64,000 bases of DNA from Acidimicrobiaceae bacterium (GCA_009837445.1 VXTM01000004.1:130642-194641), one strand, 5' to 3'. Counted from the first letter of the stretch, positions 15,157 to 24,174 are shown. The notes: a model not told the origin generated them from the letters alone. Program-made: numbers and translations.

Positions 15157-17462
15157 CCGGCGGTCATCCTCCCGCCCCTGGCACCGGCGTCTGGCTGGGC
15201 ATCGCGCAGGGCGCGCCAGATTCGTTGGGGGGTGGCCGGCATGTATATGTGGTCTATGCCGAGGTGGGCCACGGCGTCGTGGATGGCGTTGTGGATGGCC
15301 GCACCCGCGCCGGTGGTGCCGGACTCCCCGATGCCCTTGGCGCCCAGCGGGTTGAGCGGGGTAGGCGTCTGCATTCCCACGAGGTTGAAGCTGGGCAGAT
15401 CCGGGGCCGATACCGCCGGATAGTCCACGAGGTTGGTGGCCAGCGGGTTGCCGTCGGTGTCGTAGACCATGTCCTCCAGCAGCACCTGGGCAGCGCCCTG
15501 GGCCATGCCTCCATGGATCTGACCCTCAGCGATCAGCGGGTTGATCAACGTGCCGGCGTCGTCGCAGGCGGTCAGGCTTCGCACCACCGTCTCACCCGTG
15601 CGGGAGTCGACCTCCACCGCGGCCACATGGCAGCCGAACGAGTAGGTGCTGCCATCCTGAACCAAGTCCGAAGCCGCCCCCAACGGGGACTCCCCCGCCC
15701 GGGCGACGTCGGATGCGATCTCGGCCCACGAGACCCGCGGCCTTGGTGAGCCCACCACATGGAACGCGCCCGATCCGGTGTCGAGAACCAGGTCGGCGTC
15801 GGCCGCCTCCAACAAGGTTGCGGCCCGGCCACGGGCCAGTTCCACCAGCTTCCGGGCGGCCGTCAGCACGGCCGAGCCGGCCAACTGCGCCGAGCGTGAC
15901 GCGGCCGTCAGCCCGCTGGAGGAGATCTCGGCCGTGTCGCCGGAGACCACCCTGATGCGGTCCATCGCCACACCGGTCGCCTCGGACGCGATCATCGCCC
16001 AGCACGTGTCGTGGCCCTGCCCGAACGCGGTGGCGCCGGTTCGGACCACCAGCGAACCGTCGGCGGCGAGCTCGATCTCGCCCAGCTCGCTGGGGCCCAT
16101 CGACGTACTCTCCACGTAGGAGGCGACGCCCACCCCGAGCAGTACCGGGTCGCGGTCGGACCGGCGGAGGGACTGCTCGGCCCGGAGCGCGCCGTATCGG
16201 GCCTCACCCAGCGCTCTGTCGAGCGCGGCCTCGTAGTCGCCGCTGTCGTAAGTGCTTCCCGAGGGGGCCTCGAACGGGAACTGGTCGCGTCTTACGAGGT
16301 TCAGGCGGCGCACGTCGGTGGGATCCATGCCGATCTGCGCCGCGAACCGGTCGACGGCCCGCTCCAGCGAGAACGCCACGTCGGGCCGGCCCGCGCCCCG
16401 GTAGGCGGCGACCGGCGCGGTGTTGGTGACGTAGCTGCGGCCCCGGATCGACGCGGCGGCGATGTCGTAGCAGCCGGTGAACACTGCACTGCTGAGGGTG
16501 GGAATGAATGCGCCGATGATCGGGTAGGCGCCGGCGTCCTGGACGAGATCGAGCTCACAGTGGGTGATGCGGCCCCGCCGGGTGCCGCCCAGCCGCAGCC
16601 GATGGCGCTGCGCACGGCCGTGCACCGACGACATGAGGTTCTCGGCCCGGGACTCGGTCCAGACCACGGGCCGTCCCACTGCCCGGCTCAGCACAGCCAC
16701 CAGCAGCTCCTCGGGTGTGGGCTGTCCTTTGGCGCCGAAGCCGCCACCGACATCGGGCACTATCACCCTGACCGCGTCCGGGTCGAGCCCGCAGACGTGA
16801 GCTAGCGCGTCCCGGACCCGGTGGGGGGCCTGGGTGGACGCGTAGAAGGTGAGGCGGCTGCCGTCGGCGGACCATTCGGCCGCGGCCGAGCGGGGCTCCA
16901 TCGGAACGGCTGCCAGACGCTGACTGACCAACGCGACGTCGACGGTGACCTCGCATCCGGAGAAGTCCAGCCCGGCGCTGGCTGTGTCCGTAACCGGCAG
17001 CTCGAAGGCAAGGTTGGTGCCCGCCGCGTCGTGGACCAGCGTGCCGGCTGCGGCTGCGTCGGACAGCGACACCACCGGTTGCTCGGACTCTATGTCCACG
17101 ACTACCAACTCGGCCGCGTCGGCCGCCGCTGCGACGGTGTCGGCCACCACCACCGCTATCGGCTCGCCCACGAAGCGGACGGTGTCGCGGGCCAACAGCG
17201 GTCGGCCCATCAGCTGGTTGACAACCGGGATGGGTGTCAGGTCGGGCAGGTCGAGATCGGCCGCGGTGAACATGCCGAGCACTCCGGGCTGGGCCCGGGC
17301 GTTGGCCGTGTCCACGCCGACCAGACGTCCGCGGGCCACGGTCGAGCGAACGAAGCACACGCGGGCTGCTCCGTCGAAGCGCAGGTCGGCCACGTAGCGG
17401 GCCCCTCCGGTAAGCATCCTCGGGTCTTCGGTGCGCAGCACCCGGTTCCCCAGCACGCTCAC
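15153..17462 (-). CDS. xanthine dehydrogenase/CO dehydrogenase family molybdopterin-binding subunit (form II CoxL-like)
   Basis: A 769-residue molybdenum hydroxylase large subunit. Seen: the start GNRVLRTEDPRMLTGGARYVADL, the Mo-site motif GGGFGAKGQPTPEE, VVWTESRAENL, the active-site loop AYRGAGR (the form II CoxL signature; form I CO dehydrogenase has AYxCSFR) and the catalytic Glu in GAKGIGESGTTGAGA. The GTG at 17462 is chosen because the family N-terminus starts there and a purine-rich site precedes it. No FAD-binding or [2Fe-2S] subunit gene is adjacent, so partners must be encoded elsewhere. Form II enzymes hydroxylate assorted aldehydes and N-heterocycles; CO oxidation should not be assumed. 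Confidence 0.9.
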   Translation of the reverse strand: MSVLGNRVLRTEDPRMLTGGARYVADLRFDGAARVCFVRSTVARGRLVGVDTANARAQPGVLGMFTAADLDLPDLTPIPVVNQLMGRPLLARDTVRFVGEPIAVVVADTVAAAADAAELVVVDIESEQPVVSLSDAAAAGTLVHDAAGTNLAFELPVTDTASAGLDFSGCEVTVDVALVSQRLAAVPMEPRSAAAEWSADGSRLTFYASTQAPHRVRDALAHVCGLDPDAVRVIVPDVGGGFGAKGQPTPEELLVAVLSRAVGRPVVWTESRAENLMSSVHGRAQRHRLRLGGTRRGRITHCELDLVQDAGAYPIIGAFIPTLSSAVFTGCYDIAAASIRGRSYVTNTAPVAAYRGAGRPDVAFSLERAVDRFAAQIGMDPTDVRRLNLVRRDQFPFEAPSGSTYDSGDYEAALDRALGEARYGALRAEQSLRRSDRDPVLLGVGVASYVESTSMGPSELGEIELAADGSLVVRTGATAFGQGHDTCWAMIASEATGVAMDRIRVVSGDTAEISSSGLTAASRSAQLAGSAVLTAARKLVELARGRAATLLEAADADLVLDTGSGAFHVVGSPRPRVSWAEIASDVARAGESPLGAASDLVQDGSTYSFGCHVAAVEVDSRTGETVVRSLTACDDAGTLINPLIAEGQIHGGMAQGAAQVLLEDMVYDTDGNPLATNLVDYPAVSAPDLPSFNLVGMQTPTPLNPLGAKGIGESGTTGAGAAIHNAIHDAVAHLGIDHIYMPATPQRIWRALRDAQPDAGARGGRMTAG

Positions 17463-17490
17463 GTCGCCACCTCGGCTCCCGTCCCGAGAC

Positions 17491-17540
17491 GAAATTGGCG
17501 ACGAGATGGGCACTGGATACCCACTAGTCGCACCAATTTC
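17491..17540. terminator. three-part hairpin between cysS and the molybdoenzyme gene
   Basis: GAAATTGG (17491-17498) pairs with CCAATTTC (17533-17540); inside, GAC/GTC (17500-17502/17527-17529) and TGGG/CCCA (17507-17510/17520-17523) continue the stem. It sits 22 bp after the cysS stop and 29 bp before the next gene on the minus strand. It may end cysS transcription or act as an attenuator; no U-tract is present. Confidence 0.5.
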
Positions 17541-17561
17541 ATCCGTGGTCGACGCACACGC

Positions 17562-18941
17562 TCACTGCCGGCGCCAAATCGGGCCGGCCGGGGTGTCCTC
17601 CACCACTACGCCCAGCGCTGCGAGCTCGTCTCGTAAAGCGTCCGCGGCGGCCCAGTCCTTCGCCTCCCTGGCCGCCTGCCGCCGGGCCACCAACTCCTCG
17701 ACGGCCGAATCCGCATCCGTTCCACCATCGCCCTCATCGACGGAGAGACCCAGGGCACCAGCGAGGCTGATCGCCGTCGCGGTAAGGGACGGGGCTTCCT
17801 CGGCCCCCCGGTCCAGCGCGGCGTTGGCCCGGTGCAGCGTGTCGAACATCACCGCCACTCCCTGGGGCGTGCCCAGGTCGTCGTCCATGGCCGAGTTGAA
17901 CGCCTTGACGGCAGTCTCGTCCAAGTCATCACCAGCTGCGGCGGAAGTTGACGAGCGACGGGCCAGGGCGTCGAGTCGTTGCACCGCCGACCGGGCTGAG
18001 GCCATCAGCTCGGGGTTGACCTCCATGGCCTTGCGGTAGTGCGTCTGGAGCACCAGCAGGCGGAAGGCCCGACCGTTGAGGGGGTGCTCGTCGAGCATCT
18101 CGACCACTGTGCGGTAGTTGCCCAGCGACTTCGACATCTTGGTGCCCTCGATGTTGAGCATGGCGTTGTGCACCCAGTGGCGGGCGAAGGGCCGGCCCAC
18201 CGCCAGCGCCTCGGCCCGCTCGTTGGTGTGATGGGGGAACACCAGGTCGTTGCCGCCGCCATGGATGTCGAAGTCGTCGCCGAGGATGCCGAGGCTCATG
18301 GCCACGCACTCGATGTGCCAGCCGGGCCGGCCGGGCCCCCACGGCGACGGCCACGACGGCTCGTCGGGCTTGGCCGCCTTCCACAGCGCGAAGTCGAGGG
18401 GATCCTCCTTGTCCTCGTCCACCTCGACCCTGGCCCCGGCCGAGGCCCGCAGATCGTCGAGGCCGCGGTGCACGAGGTCGCCGTACCCGTGGACGCTGCC
18501 CACCCTCAGGTAGACGCCGGTACCGGTGGTGTAGGCCGCGCCGGCGTCCATGATCCGGCCGACGAAATCGACCATCTCGGTTACCCATTCGGTGGCCCGG
18601 GGCCGGTCGTGGGGGTCGAGCACATCGAGCCTGGCCATGGCGTCGACGTACACCGCCTCCCACTCGACGGCCACGTCGCTCTCGGTGCGGCCCTCGTCGC
18701 GGGCCCGGTTGATGATGTTGTCGTCGATGTCGGTGATGTTGGCCACATGGCGCACGTCGAGGCCCCGCCACTCCAGGTAGCGCCGCAGCACGTCGTAGGT
18801 GAGGGCCGAGCGGGCATGGCCGAGGTGGGGATGGTCGTAGACGGTCGGGCCGCAGGCGTAGAGCGCCACCTTGCCCGGCTCGCGAGGCTCAAGCGGTCGG
18901 ATCTCCCCCGTGAGGGTGTCGTACAGCTCAATACCGGTCAT
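17562..18941 (-). CDS. cysS: cysteinyl-tRNA synthetase
   Basis: A 459-residue class I synthetase that charges tRNA-Cys. Seen: zinc ligand Cys in YACGPTVYD, the HIGH-type motif HLGHARS, NITDIDDNI, WHIECVAM and HGGGNDLVFPHH (further zinc ligands), KMSKS in [11 protein letters not shown], and the C-terminal DALR/anticodon region rich in Ala. Full length. The next gene upstream on the same strand, 64 bp away, is its paralogue mshC. The two share the catalytic core; cysS is told apart by its full C-terminal domain and the Gly-Pro-Thr-Val-Tyr-Asp signature. Confidence 0.97.
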   Translation of the reverse strand: MTGIELYDTLTGEIRPLEPREPGKVALYACGPTVYDHPHLGHARSALTYDVLRRYLEWRGLDVRHVANITDIDDNIINRARDEGRTESDVAVEWEAVYVDAMARLDVLDPHDRPRATEWVTEMVDFVGRIMDAGAAYTTGTGVYLRVGSVHGYGDLVHRGLDDLRASAGARVEVDEDKEDPLDFALWKAAKPDEPSWPSPWGPGRPGWHIECVAMSLGILGDDFDIHGGGNDLVFPHHTNERAEALAVGRPFARHWVHNAMLNIEGTKMSKSLGNYRTVVEMLDEHPLNGRAFRLLVLQTHYRKAMEVNPELMASARSAVQRLDALARRSSTSAAAGDDLDETAVKAFNSAMDDDLGTPQGVAVMFDTLHRANAALDRGAEEAPSLTATAISLAGALGLSVDEGDGGTDADSAVEELVARRQAAREAKDWAAADALRDELAALGVVVEDTPAGPIWRRQ

Positions 18942-19005
18942 GCCGACAAGCCGGCGGCGGTTCCGGCGAGACGCGCCTCAGTGGCGACGATGTCGCACAA
19001 CTCGA

Positions 19006-20217
19006 TCACGACGCCGAGGGCAATGGCGACGCTTCTGGGTCCAGGGCTATCCCGCACAGCTCGCACAACTCCGCCAGCACGCCGGGTGCGGAGTCATCGA
19101 GACGGCCTTCAAGGACGGCACCGGCCATCTCGGCCAGCACGGCCCGGGCCCGGGGCGCGTCGAGGTCGTCGTCGAGCGCGTCTCGCAACCGGCGGGCGTA
19201 GGGAGCCGGGTCGGAGCCGCCCGGGGCGCCTGACCGGCGCACCGCCTCATTGAGCGTGTCGAGCAGGGCCTCGCTCTCGGCGATGTCGCCGTCATGCCAT
19301 TCCCAGTCGTCGCGGTAGTGGTGGCCCATGAGGGCGAGGCGCACGGCGGCCGGGGCGCTGTCCTTGCAAAGGTCGCTCACGAACACGAGGTTGCCCAGCG
19401 ACTTCGACATCTTGGTGCCGTCGTAGCCGACCATCCCGCAGTGCACCCAGTGCCTCACGAACGTCTCGCCGGTGGCGGCCTCGCTCTGGGCCAGCTCGCA
19501 TTCGTGGTGGGGGAAGATCAGGTCGCTGCCGCCGCCGTGGATGTCGATGGGAGCGCCGAGCAGGCCTACCGACATGGCGCTGCACTCGATGTGCCAGCCG
19601 GGCCGCCCCGGCCCGGCTGGCGACTCCCACACCGGCTCGTCGGCCAGCGACGGCTGCCACAGCACGAAGTCGAGCGGGTTGCGCTGGCGGGGATCGTCGG
19701 GAGTGCCGCCCCGCTCGGCGGCCAGCGCCACCATGGTGTCGTCGTCGTAGCCGCCTAGGCGCCCGAAGCTCGGCCAGGTAGAGACGTCGAACCAGGTGGT
19801 GCCCTCGGCGGTGTAGGTGTGGCCCGCGGCGCGGAGCTGCTCGATGAGGTCGACCATCTCGGCCACCCACTCGGTGGCCTTGGGCTCGGCTGCAGCCGGC
19901 CGGGTGTTGAGGTCCTCCATGTCGCAGTGGAACCGGGCTGTCTCGGCCGCGGCCAGCTCCAGGAAGTCCACGCCCAGCTCTCGGGCCTTGGGCAGGATCG
20001 AGTCGTCCACGTCGGTGATGTTGCGCACCATCCGCACGGAGTGGCCGAGGTCCTCCAGGCGGCGAATCAGCAGGTCGTAGGCCAGATAGGTGTTGGCGTG
20101 GCCGAGGTGGGTGCTGTCGTAGGGGGTGATGCCGCACACGTAGATGCGCACCTCCGCGGGCGGCCGGGCCGGCTCGAAGGGCACCACAGCCCGCCGCGCG
20201 GTGTCGTAGAGGCGCAC
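19006..20217 (-). CDS. mshC: cysteine--1-D-myo-inosityl 2-amino-2-deoxy-alpha-D-glucopyranoside ligase (mycothiol)
   Basis: A 403-residue MshC, which joins cysteine to GlcN-Ins using ATP in mycothiol synthesis. It is a CysS paralogue with the MshC-type signature [17 protein letters not shown] instead of CGPTVYD, then [31 protein letters not shown] and KMSKSLGN, and a short C-terminal domain. Length fits MshC (about 410). GTG start; a TAGCCT hexamer 6 nt upstream suggests a leaderless message. MshC is the best taxonomic marker in the window (Actinomycetota). It is directly upstream of cysS, a tandem of the parental and derived enzymes. Confidence 0.95.
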   Translation of the reverse strand: MRLYDTARRAVVPFEPARPPAEVRIYVCGITPYDSTHLGHANTYLAYDLLIRRLEDLGHSVRMVRNITDVDDSILPKARELGVDFLELAAAETARFHCDMEDLNTRPAAAEPKATEWVAEMVDLIEQLRAAGHTYTAEGTTWFDVSTWPSFGRLGGYDDDTMVALAAERGGTPDDPRQRNPLDFVLWQPSLADEPVWESPAGPGRPGWHIECSAMSVGLLGAPIDIHGGGSDLIFPHHECELAQSEAATGETFVRHWVHCGMVGYDGTKMSKSLGNLVFVSDLCKDSAPAAVRLALMGHHYRDDWEWHDGDIAESEALLDTLNEAVRRSGAPGGSDPAPYARRLRDALDDDLDAPRARAVLAEMAGAVLEGRLDDSAPGVLAELCELCGIALDPEASPLPSAS

Positions 20218-20223
20218 AGACCG

Positions 20224-20229
20224 AGGCTA
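20224..20229 (-). promoter_or_regulatory. -10 hexamer of a leaderless promoter (mshC)
   Basis: TAGCCT on the minus strand, 6 nt before the GTG at 20217. No ribosome binding site is visible. Confidence 0.4.
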
Positions 20230-20292
20230 CCGCTCACCCCCCAGCAGCCCTAGCCGCGGCCCCGGCGGTGGGGGCGGGCAGGCACCGGGCGG

Positions 20293-21492
20293 TCAGATGA
20301 TGGGGCGGCCGACGGATAGGGGCTCGGGGTGGTCGAGCGCGCAGCGGGTGCCGCTGTAGATGGTGGGCATGCAGCGGTTGCAGTGGATGCAGTTGCTCTC
20401 GGTGGCGGTGCCGGCCTGCCAGCGGTTGGGCAGGTCGGGCTGGCGCAGCAGGGCCCGGGCCATGGCCACGAAGGCGAACCCCTCGCCGAGGGCGGCCTGA
20501 ACCGTGTCGAGCCGGTTGATGCCGCCGAGCAGGATCAGCGGCATGTCGAGGGCTTCGAGGAACTTCCTGGCCTTGGGCAGGAAGTAGGCCTCCTCGAAGG
20601 GGTAGTCCGGCATGAGCTTCTCGCCGGCCAGCTTGAAGCCGAGCCGGACATGGGGCGGCAGCGTGGCCGCGAACTCCTCGCGGGGGGCGTCGCCCCGGAA
20701 CAGGTACATGGGGTTGGCGAAGGAACTGCCGCCGGTGAGCTCGAGGGCGTCGAGGGCGCCGTCGTCCTGGAGCATCCGGGCGAACTCCAGGCTCTCGTCG
20801 TCCTTGAGGCCGCCGGGGACGCCGTCGTTCATGTTGACCTTGGCGGTGACGGCCAGCTTGTCGCCCACCGCGGCCCGCACCGCCTGCACAGCCTGCCGGG
20901 GGAAGCGGGCCCGGTTGTCGAGGGTGCCGCCCCAAGCGTCGGTGCGCTTGTTGAGGTTGGGGCTGAGGAAGGCGCTGAGCAGGTAGTTGTGGCCGAGGTG
21001 TATCTCGATGGCGTCGAAGCCGCCGTCGGCGGCGAGGCGGGCGGCTCTGGCGTAGTCGTTGGTGATACGGGCGATGTCGGCGTCGGTAGCGGAGCGGATG
21101 ACCCGTATGGCCAGCGGGTTGAACCGCCGGCTGGGGGCCAGCGATGCGGCCTTGTTGGATCGGGAGTTGGCCACCGGCCCGGCGTGCCCGATCTGCGCGC
21201 CGGCGGCCGCGCCCTCGGCGTGGATGGCGTCGGTGAGTTGCCGCAGGCCGGGCACCGCTTCGGGTCGCAGCCAGATGCACTCGGCGTGGGTGCGCCCCTC
21301 GGGAGCCACCGCCAGGTAGGCGACAGTCGACATGCCAGCGCCACCGGCGGCCACCGCCCGGTGGTACTCGATCAGCTCAGGCGTGACCAGCGCCTCCGGC
21401 ATCACCCCCTCGAAGGTGGCGGCCTTGATGATCCGGTTACGCAGCGTGACCGGCCCCAGCCGAGTCTCGGCAAAGGGGTCTACAGCAGGCAT
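20293..21492 (-). CDS. NADH:flavin oxidoreductase, old yellow enzyme family with Fe-S cysteines
   Basis: A 399-residue FMN TIM-barrel protein. Seen: GPVTLRNRIIKAATFEGVMP (FMN site), AQIGHAGPVAN, EIHLGHNYLLSAFLSP (His-x-x-Asn type catalytic pair), and a C-terminal CIHCNRCMPTIYSGTRC matching the [4Fe-4S] Cys set of the 2,4-dienoyl-CoA reductase group. It stops after this cluster and lacks the FAD/NAD domain of DCR/TMADH, so it needs a separate electron donor or uses NAD(P)H directly. It reduces activated C=C bonds. The physiological substrate is unknown. Confidence 0.9.
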   Translation of the reverse strand: MPAVDPFAETRLGPVTLRNRIIKAATFEGVMPEALVTPELIEYHRAVAAGGAGMSTVAYLAVAPEGRTHAECIWLRPEAVPGLRQLTDAIHAEGAAAGAQIGHAGPVANSRSNKAASLAPSRRFNPLAIRVIRSATDADIARITNDYARAARLAADGGFDAIEIHLGHNYLLSAFLSPNLNKRTDAWGGTLDNRARFPRQAVQAVRAAVGDKLAVTAKVNMNDGVPGGLKDDESLEFARMLQDDGALDALELTGGSSFANPMYLFRGDAPREEFAATLPPHVRLGFKLAGEKLMPDYPFEEAYFLPKARKFLEALDMPLILLGGINRLDTVQAALGEGFAFVAMARALLRQPDLPNRWQAGTATESNCIHCNRCMPTIYSGTRCALDHPEPLSVGRPII

Positions 21493-21592
21493 CGCGCGGC
21501 CTCAGCCTGGCAACGAGGGTCGAACGATCACCTCCGCAAGATACGCCGAAGCAGCCCGGATCGTTCCTACCGAGTGGCCGGCTCGGTGGCAG

Positions 21593-21598
21593 TACGAT
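21593..21598 (+). promoter_or_regulatory. -10 hexamer of a leaderless promoter (cobinamide salvage genes)
   Basis: TACGAT, 8 nt before the GTG at 21607, which heads the three-gene cobinamide group. The 114-bp divergent gap shows no recognisable cobalamin riboswitch. Confidence 0.4.
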
Positions 21599-21606
21599 CG
21601 GCGCCC

Positions 21607-22572
21607 GTGGATGCAGCACCGACGTGGCTGTCCGGCCGGGCGGGGCCTGCTGTTCCGGCTCGACGAGACTGGGACGGGCCGCGCTCGGTCCCGCCTCCGG
21701 GTCCGCACGGCGGCGACGGTCCCCGGGTGGCCGCGGCGCTGGGGGTGGATCCCGGTTCGATCCTCGACCTGTCTCAGAACCTCAACCCGTTCGCACCTGA
21801 TGTCGGTATGGTCGCGGCCCGCCACCTGGAGTCGTTGCGGCGCTACCCGGATCCGTCGGATGCGGCCCGCATGCTGGCCGATGCCATCGGCGTCGAGCCC
21901 AAGCGGTTGCTGCTGACCAACGGCGGGGCGGCGGCCGTGGCCGCGGTGGCCCGTGAGATCGGAGGGCAGGTCCGCGAGCCGGAGTTCGGCCTGCATCCCC
22001 GGGGTATGGACGGGCCGCTGTGGCGCAGCGATCCCCACAATCCGAGCGGGGTGCTGGCCGGGGTGGGCGAGGTGGCCGACGTGTGGGATGAGGCCTTCTA
22101 TCCGCTGGCCACTGGACGGTGGTCGGCTGGGCGACCCGGCGTGGTGGTCGGGTCACTGACCAAGCTGTTCGCCTGCCCGGGGCTACGGCTCGGCTATGTG
22201 GTCGCCGACGACGTGGAGCGGTTCGCCCGTCATCAGCCCCAGTGGGCGGTGGGTTCTCTGGGCCTGGCCGTGCTAGCGGAACTGCTGGCGTACGCCGACC
22301 TGACCGGCTGGTCGCGGGCGATCGCGGCGAGCCGGGTGGAGCTCGCTGATCTGTTCCGCCGCGGGGGTTGGCAGGTAGGTGCAGCAGACGCGCCCTGGGT
22401 GCTGGTGCGAGCGCCGGGCCTGCGGGAGCGCCTCGCCCGGCAGGGCGTGGTCGTCCGTGACTGCACCAGCTTCGGAATGCCGGACCATGTGCGGGTGGCC
22501 GTGCCCGACAGCGCTGGTCTGGACCGCCTGGAGCGGGCCCTGAGCCTCTTGAGCAACGGCTCCAACCCTTGA
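21607..22572 (+). CDS. PLP-dependent aminotransferase/decarboxylase, CobC (threonine-phosphate decarboxylase)-like
   Basis: A 321-residue fold-type I PLP enzyme of the HisC/CobC group. Seen: ILDLSQNLNPFAP, RRYPDPSDAARMLADAIGV (substrate-binding region), LLLTNGGAAAVAAVA, DPHNPSGVL (Asn-Pro of the PLP site), VWDEAFYPLA, and the Schiff-base lysine in SLTKLFACPGLRLGYV. It probably makes (R)-1-aminopropan-2-ol phosphate from threonine phosphate for the cobalamin loop, because the next two genes are CbiZ and CbiB. A histidinol-phosphate aminotransferase role is the alternative, less likely from context. Its stop overlaps the TTG start of the next gene. Confidence 0.85.
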   Translation: MDAAPTWLSGRAGPAVPARRDWDGPRSVPPPGPHGGDGPRVAAALGVDPGSILDLSQNLNPFAPDVGMVAARHLESLRRYPDPSDAARMLADAIGVEPKRLLLTNGGAAAVAAVAREIGGQVREPEFGLHPRGMDGPLWRSDPHNPSGVLAGVGEVADVWDEAFYPLATGRWSAGRPGVVVGSLTKLFACPGLRLGYVVADDVERFARHQPQWAVGSLGLAVLAELLAYADLTGWSRAIAASRVELADLFRRGGWQVGAADAPWVLVRAPGLRERLARQGVVVRDCTSFGMPDHVRVAVPDSAGLDRLERALSLLSNGSNP

Positions 22573-23207
22573 GCGACCGCGTCGAGGCCCATCGAGTTCC
22601 TGCCGCGGCGGGACATCGCGGCGTGCTCGTGTGGCGTTGGCCGGTACCTGTGCCGGCCTTGTCGTCGGCACCGGTTGGCGGCGGCTTCAGCCAAATCGAC
22701 TGGGTGCTCAACATCGGCGTGGCTTCGGACTACGGGCGCACGGACCTGGCCGAGCACGTCGGGGAGGTCGCGGCCGAACTCAAGCTGCACGGCGCGGGTG
22801 TCGCGATGTTCACCGCGGTTGACTTGAGCGGTCTGGTGAGCGCCGAATGCGACGGCGTGTCGGTGGACGCCACGGTGGGGATCAGCCATCCGACCTGGGC
22901 GGCCGACTCCGGTGCGGCGACGAAGACGGCGGGTGTGCCGGGCACGATCAACCTGGTTGTGCAGATGCCGGTGGCGCTCGACCCGGGGGCCGCGGTCAAC
23001 GCGGTGATCACCGCCACCGAGGCCAAAGCTCAGGCTCTGGGCGACCGGGGCGTGCCCGGGACCGGCACGGCCACCGACGCGGTGACGGTCGTGTGGCCTT
23101 CCGAGGGTGCGCCAGAACGCTTCGCCGGTCCGCGTTCGCAGTGGGGCTCGCGGCTCGGCCAGGCGGTCTATCGAGCGGTGTGGGCTGGGGCCGGTCCGCG
23201 GGATTGA
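22569..23207 (+). CDS. cbiZ: adenosylcobinamide amidohydrolase
   Basis: A 212-residue CbiZ, which cleaves the aminopropanol side chain from (adenosyl)cobinamide to give cobyric acid for salvage. Seen: WVLNIGVASDYGRTDL (the Asn/Asp pattern of the family), AEHVGEVAAEL, FTAVDL, VSVDATVGISHPTWA and GTINLVVQMPVAL, GTGTATDAVTVVWP. The TTG at 22569 overlaps the previous stop (TTGA), so translation is coupled. CbiZ was first described in archaea and is patchy in bacteria. Together with CbiB it allows remodelling of imported corrinoids. Confidence 0.88.
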   Translation: MSDRVEAHRVPAAAGHRGVLVWRWPVPVPALSSAPVGGGFSQIDWVLNIGVASDYGRTDLAEHVGEVAAELKLHGAGVAMFTAVDLSGLVSAECDGVSVDATVGISHPTWAADSGAATKTAGVPGTINLVVQMPVALDPGAAVNAVITATEAKAQALGDRGVPGTGTATDAVTVVWPSEGAPERFAGPRSQWGSRLGQAVYRAVWAGAGPRD

Positions 23208-23250
23208 GTGTGTCGCTGCCGATGATCGGCTCAGCACCCGGCGCCATGTC

Positions 23251-24174
23251 GTGAACCGTCTGGGACGGCGTTGTCTGGCGGCCGCGGCCGGGCTGGTGCT
23301 GGACCGGCTCGTCGGCGAGCCGCCTGCGGATGTCCATCCGGTGGCCGGCTTCGGCCGCACCATGGAGCGGATCGAGGAGGCGCTGTGGGCCGACCGCCGC
23401 CTGAACGGCGCCGTCTACGCATTATCAGGTGCGGTCATGGGGGCGGCCGCGGGCTCTGCTGCTGGGTCGACCGCGGTGGCCACGTGGGCAGTGGCCGCGG
23501 GCCGGGAGTTGCGCCGGGTGGCGTCCCGCGTCGGTGAGCTGACCGCGGCGGGTGACCTGGCTGCGGCCCGGGCCGAGCTGCCTTCGCTGGTTGGGCGTGA
23601 CCCGTCGGAGCTGGACGCCTCGGAAATCGCAGCCGCCGTGATCGAATCGGTGGCCGAGAACAGTGTCGATGCGGTGATCGCCCCCGCGTTCTGGGCTGCG
23701 GTCGCAGGCGCGCCCGGAGCGGTCGCCTACCGGGCCATCAACACCATGGACGCCATGGTCGGACGGCGCGACGAGAGATACGGCAACTTCGGCTGGGCCG
23801 CGGCCCGCCTCGATGACATGGCCAACTACGTGCCCGCCCGGATCTTCGCCGGATTGGTCGCTGTGCTGCGCCCCGACCGCGCCCGGGAGATCCTCTCCGC
23901 AGTGCGTCGCGACGCCAAGGCCCACCCGTCCCCGAATGCAGGCGTGGCTGAGGCAGCCATGGCCGCCGCCCTGGGCCGCGAACTGGGAGGCCCGCTGCGC
24001 TACGGGACCGTCACCGAGAACCGACCGCTACTAGGCAACGGACCTCGGCCCGACCCCGACGATGTCCCCGAAGCGGTCCGCATCGCAGGCCGGGCCGAGT
24101 GGGCCGTCCTCGGGACCCTGTGTCTCATCTGCTTGGCGGCCTGGCTGAAGGGTCGAGCCAGAAGGCTGCCGTAG
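23251..24174 (+). CDS. cbiB: adenosylcobinamide-phosphate synthase (CbiB/CobD)
   Basis: A 307-residue integral membrane enzyme that attaches aminopropanol (phosphate) to adenosylcobyric acid. Seen: LVLDRLVGEPPADVHPVAGFG (family start), AVIESVAENSVDAVIAP, NTMDAMVGRRDERYGNFGWAAARLDD and AHPSPNAGVAEAAMA, plus several hydrophobic segments (about 45-75, 135-160, 195-210, 285-300). The GTG at 23251 is the start that gives the canonical N-terminus; the longer open frame overlaps cbiZ and is not family-like. With the upstream aminotransferase and cbiZ it forms a compact corrinoid-remodelling set. Confidence 0.93.
   Translation: MNRLGRRCLAAAAGLVLDRLVGEPPADVHPVAGFGRTMERIEEALWADRRLNGAVYALSGAVMGAAAGSAAGSTAVATWAVAAGRELRRVASRVGELTAAGDLAAARAELPSLVGRDPSELDASEIAAAVIESVAENSVDAVIAPAFWAAVAGAPGAVAYRAINTMDAMVGRRDERYGNFGWAAARLDDMANYVPARIFAGLVAVLRPDRAREILSAVRRDAKAHPSPNAGVAEAAMAAALGRELGGPLRYGTVTENRPLLGNGPRPDPDDVPEAVRIAGRAEWAVLGTLCLICLAAWLKGRARRLP

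Noticed and set aside
15153..17462. Aerobic CO dehydrogenase (form I)
   Set aside because: The loop is AYRGAGR, not AYxCSFR, and no CoxM/CoxS genes are adjacent.
20329..21606. 426-codon upstream extension of the CobC-like gene
   Set aside because: Antisense to the old-yellow-enzyme gene; the GTG at 21607 has a -10 box and gives a normal-length protein.
21493..21606. Cobalamin riboswitch before the corrinoid genes
   Set aside because: The gap is short and no recognisable B12-box or conserved core is seen.
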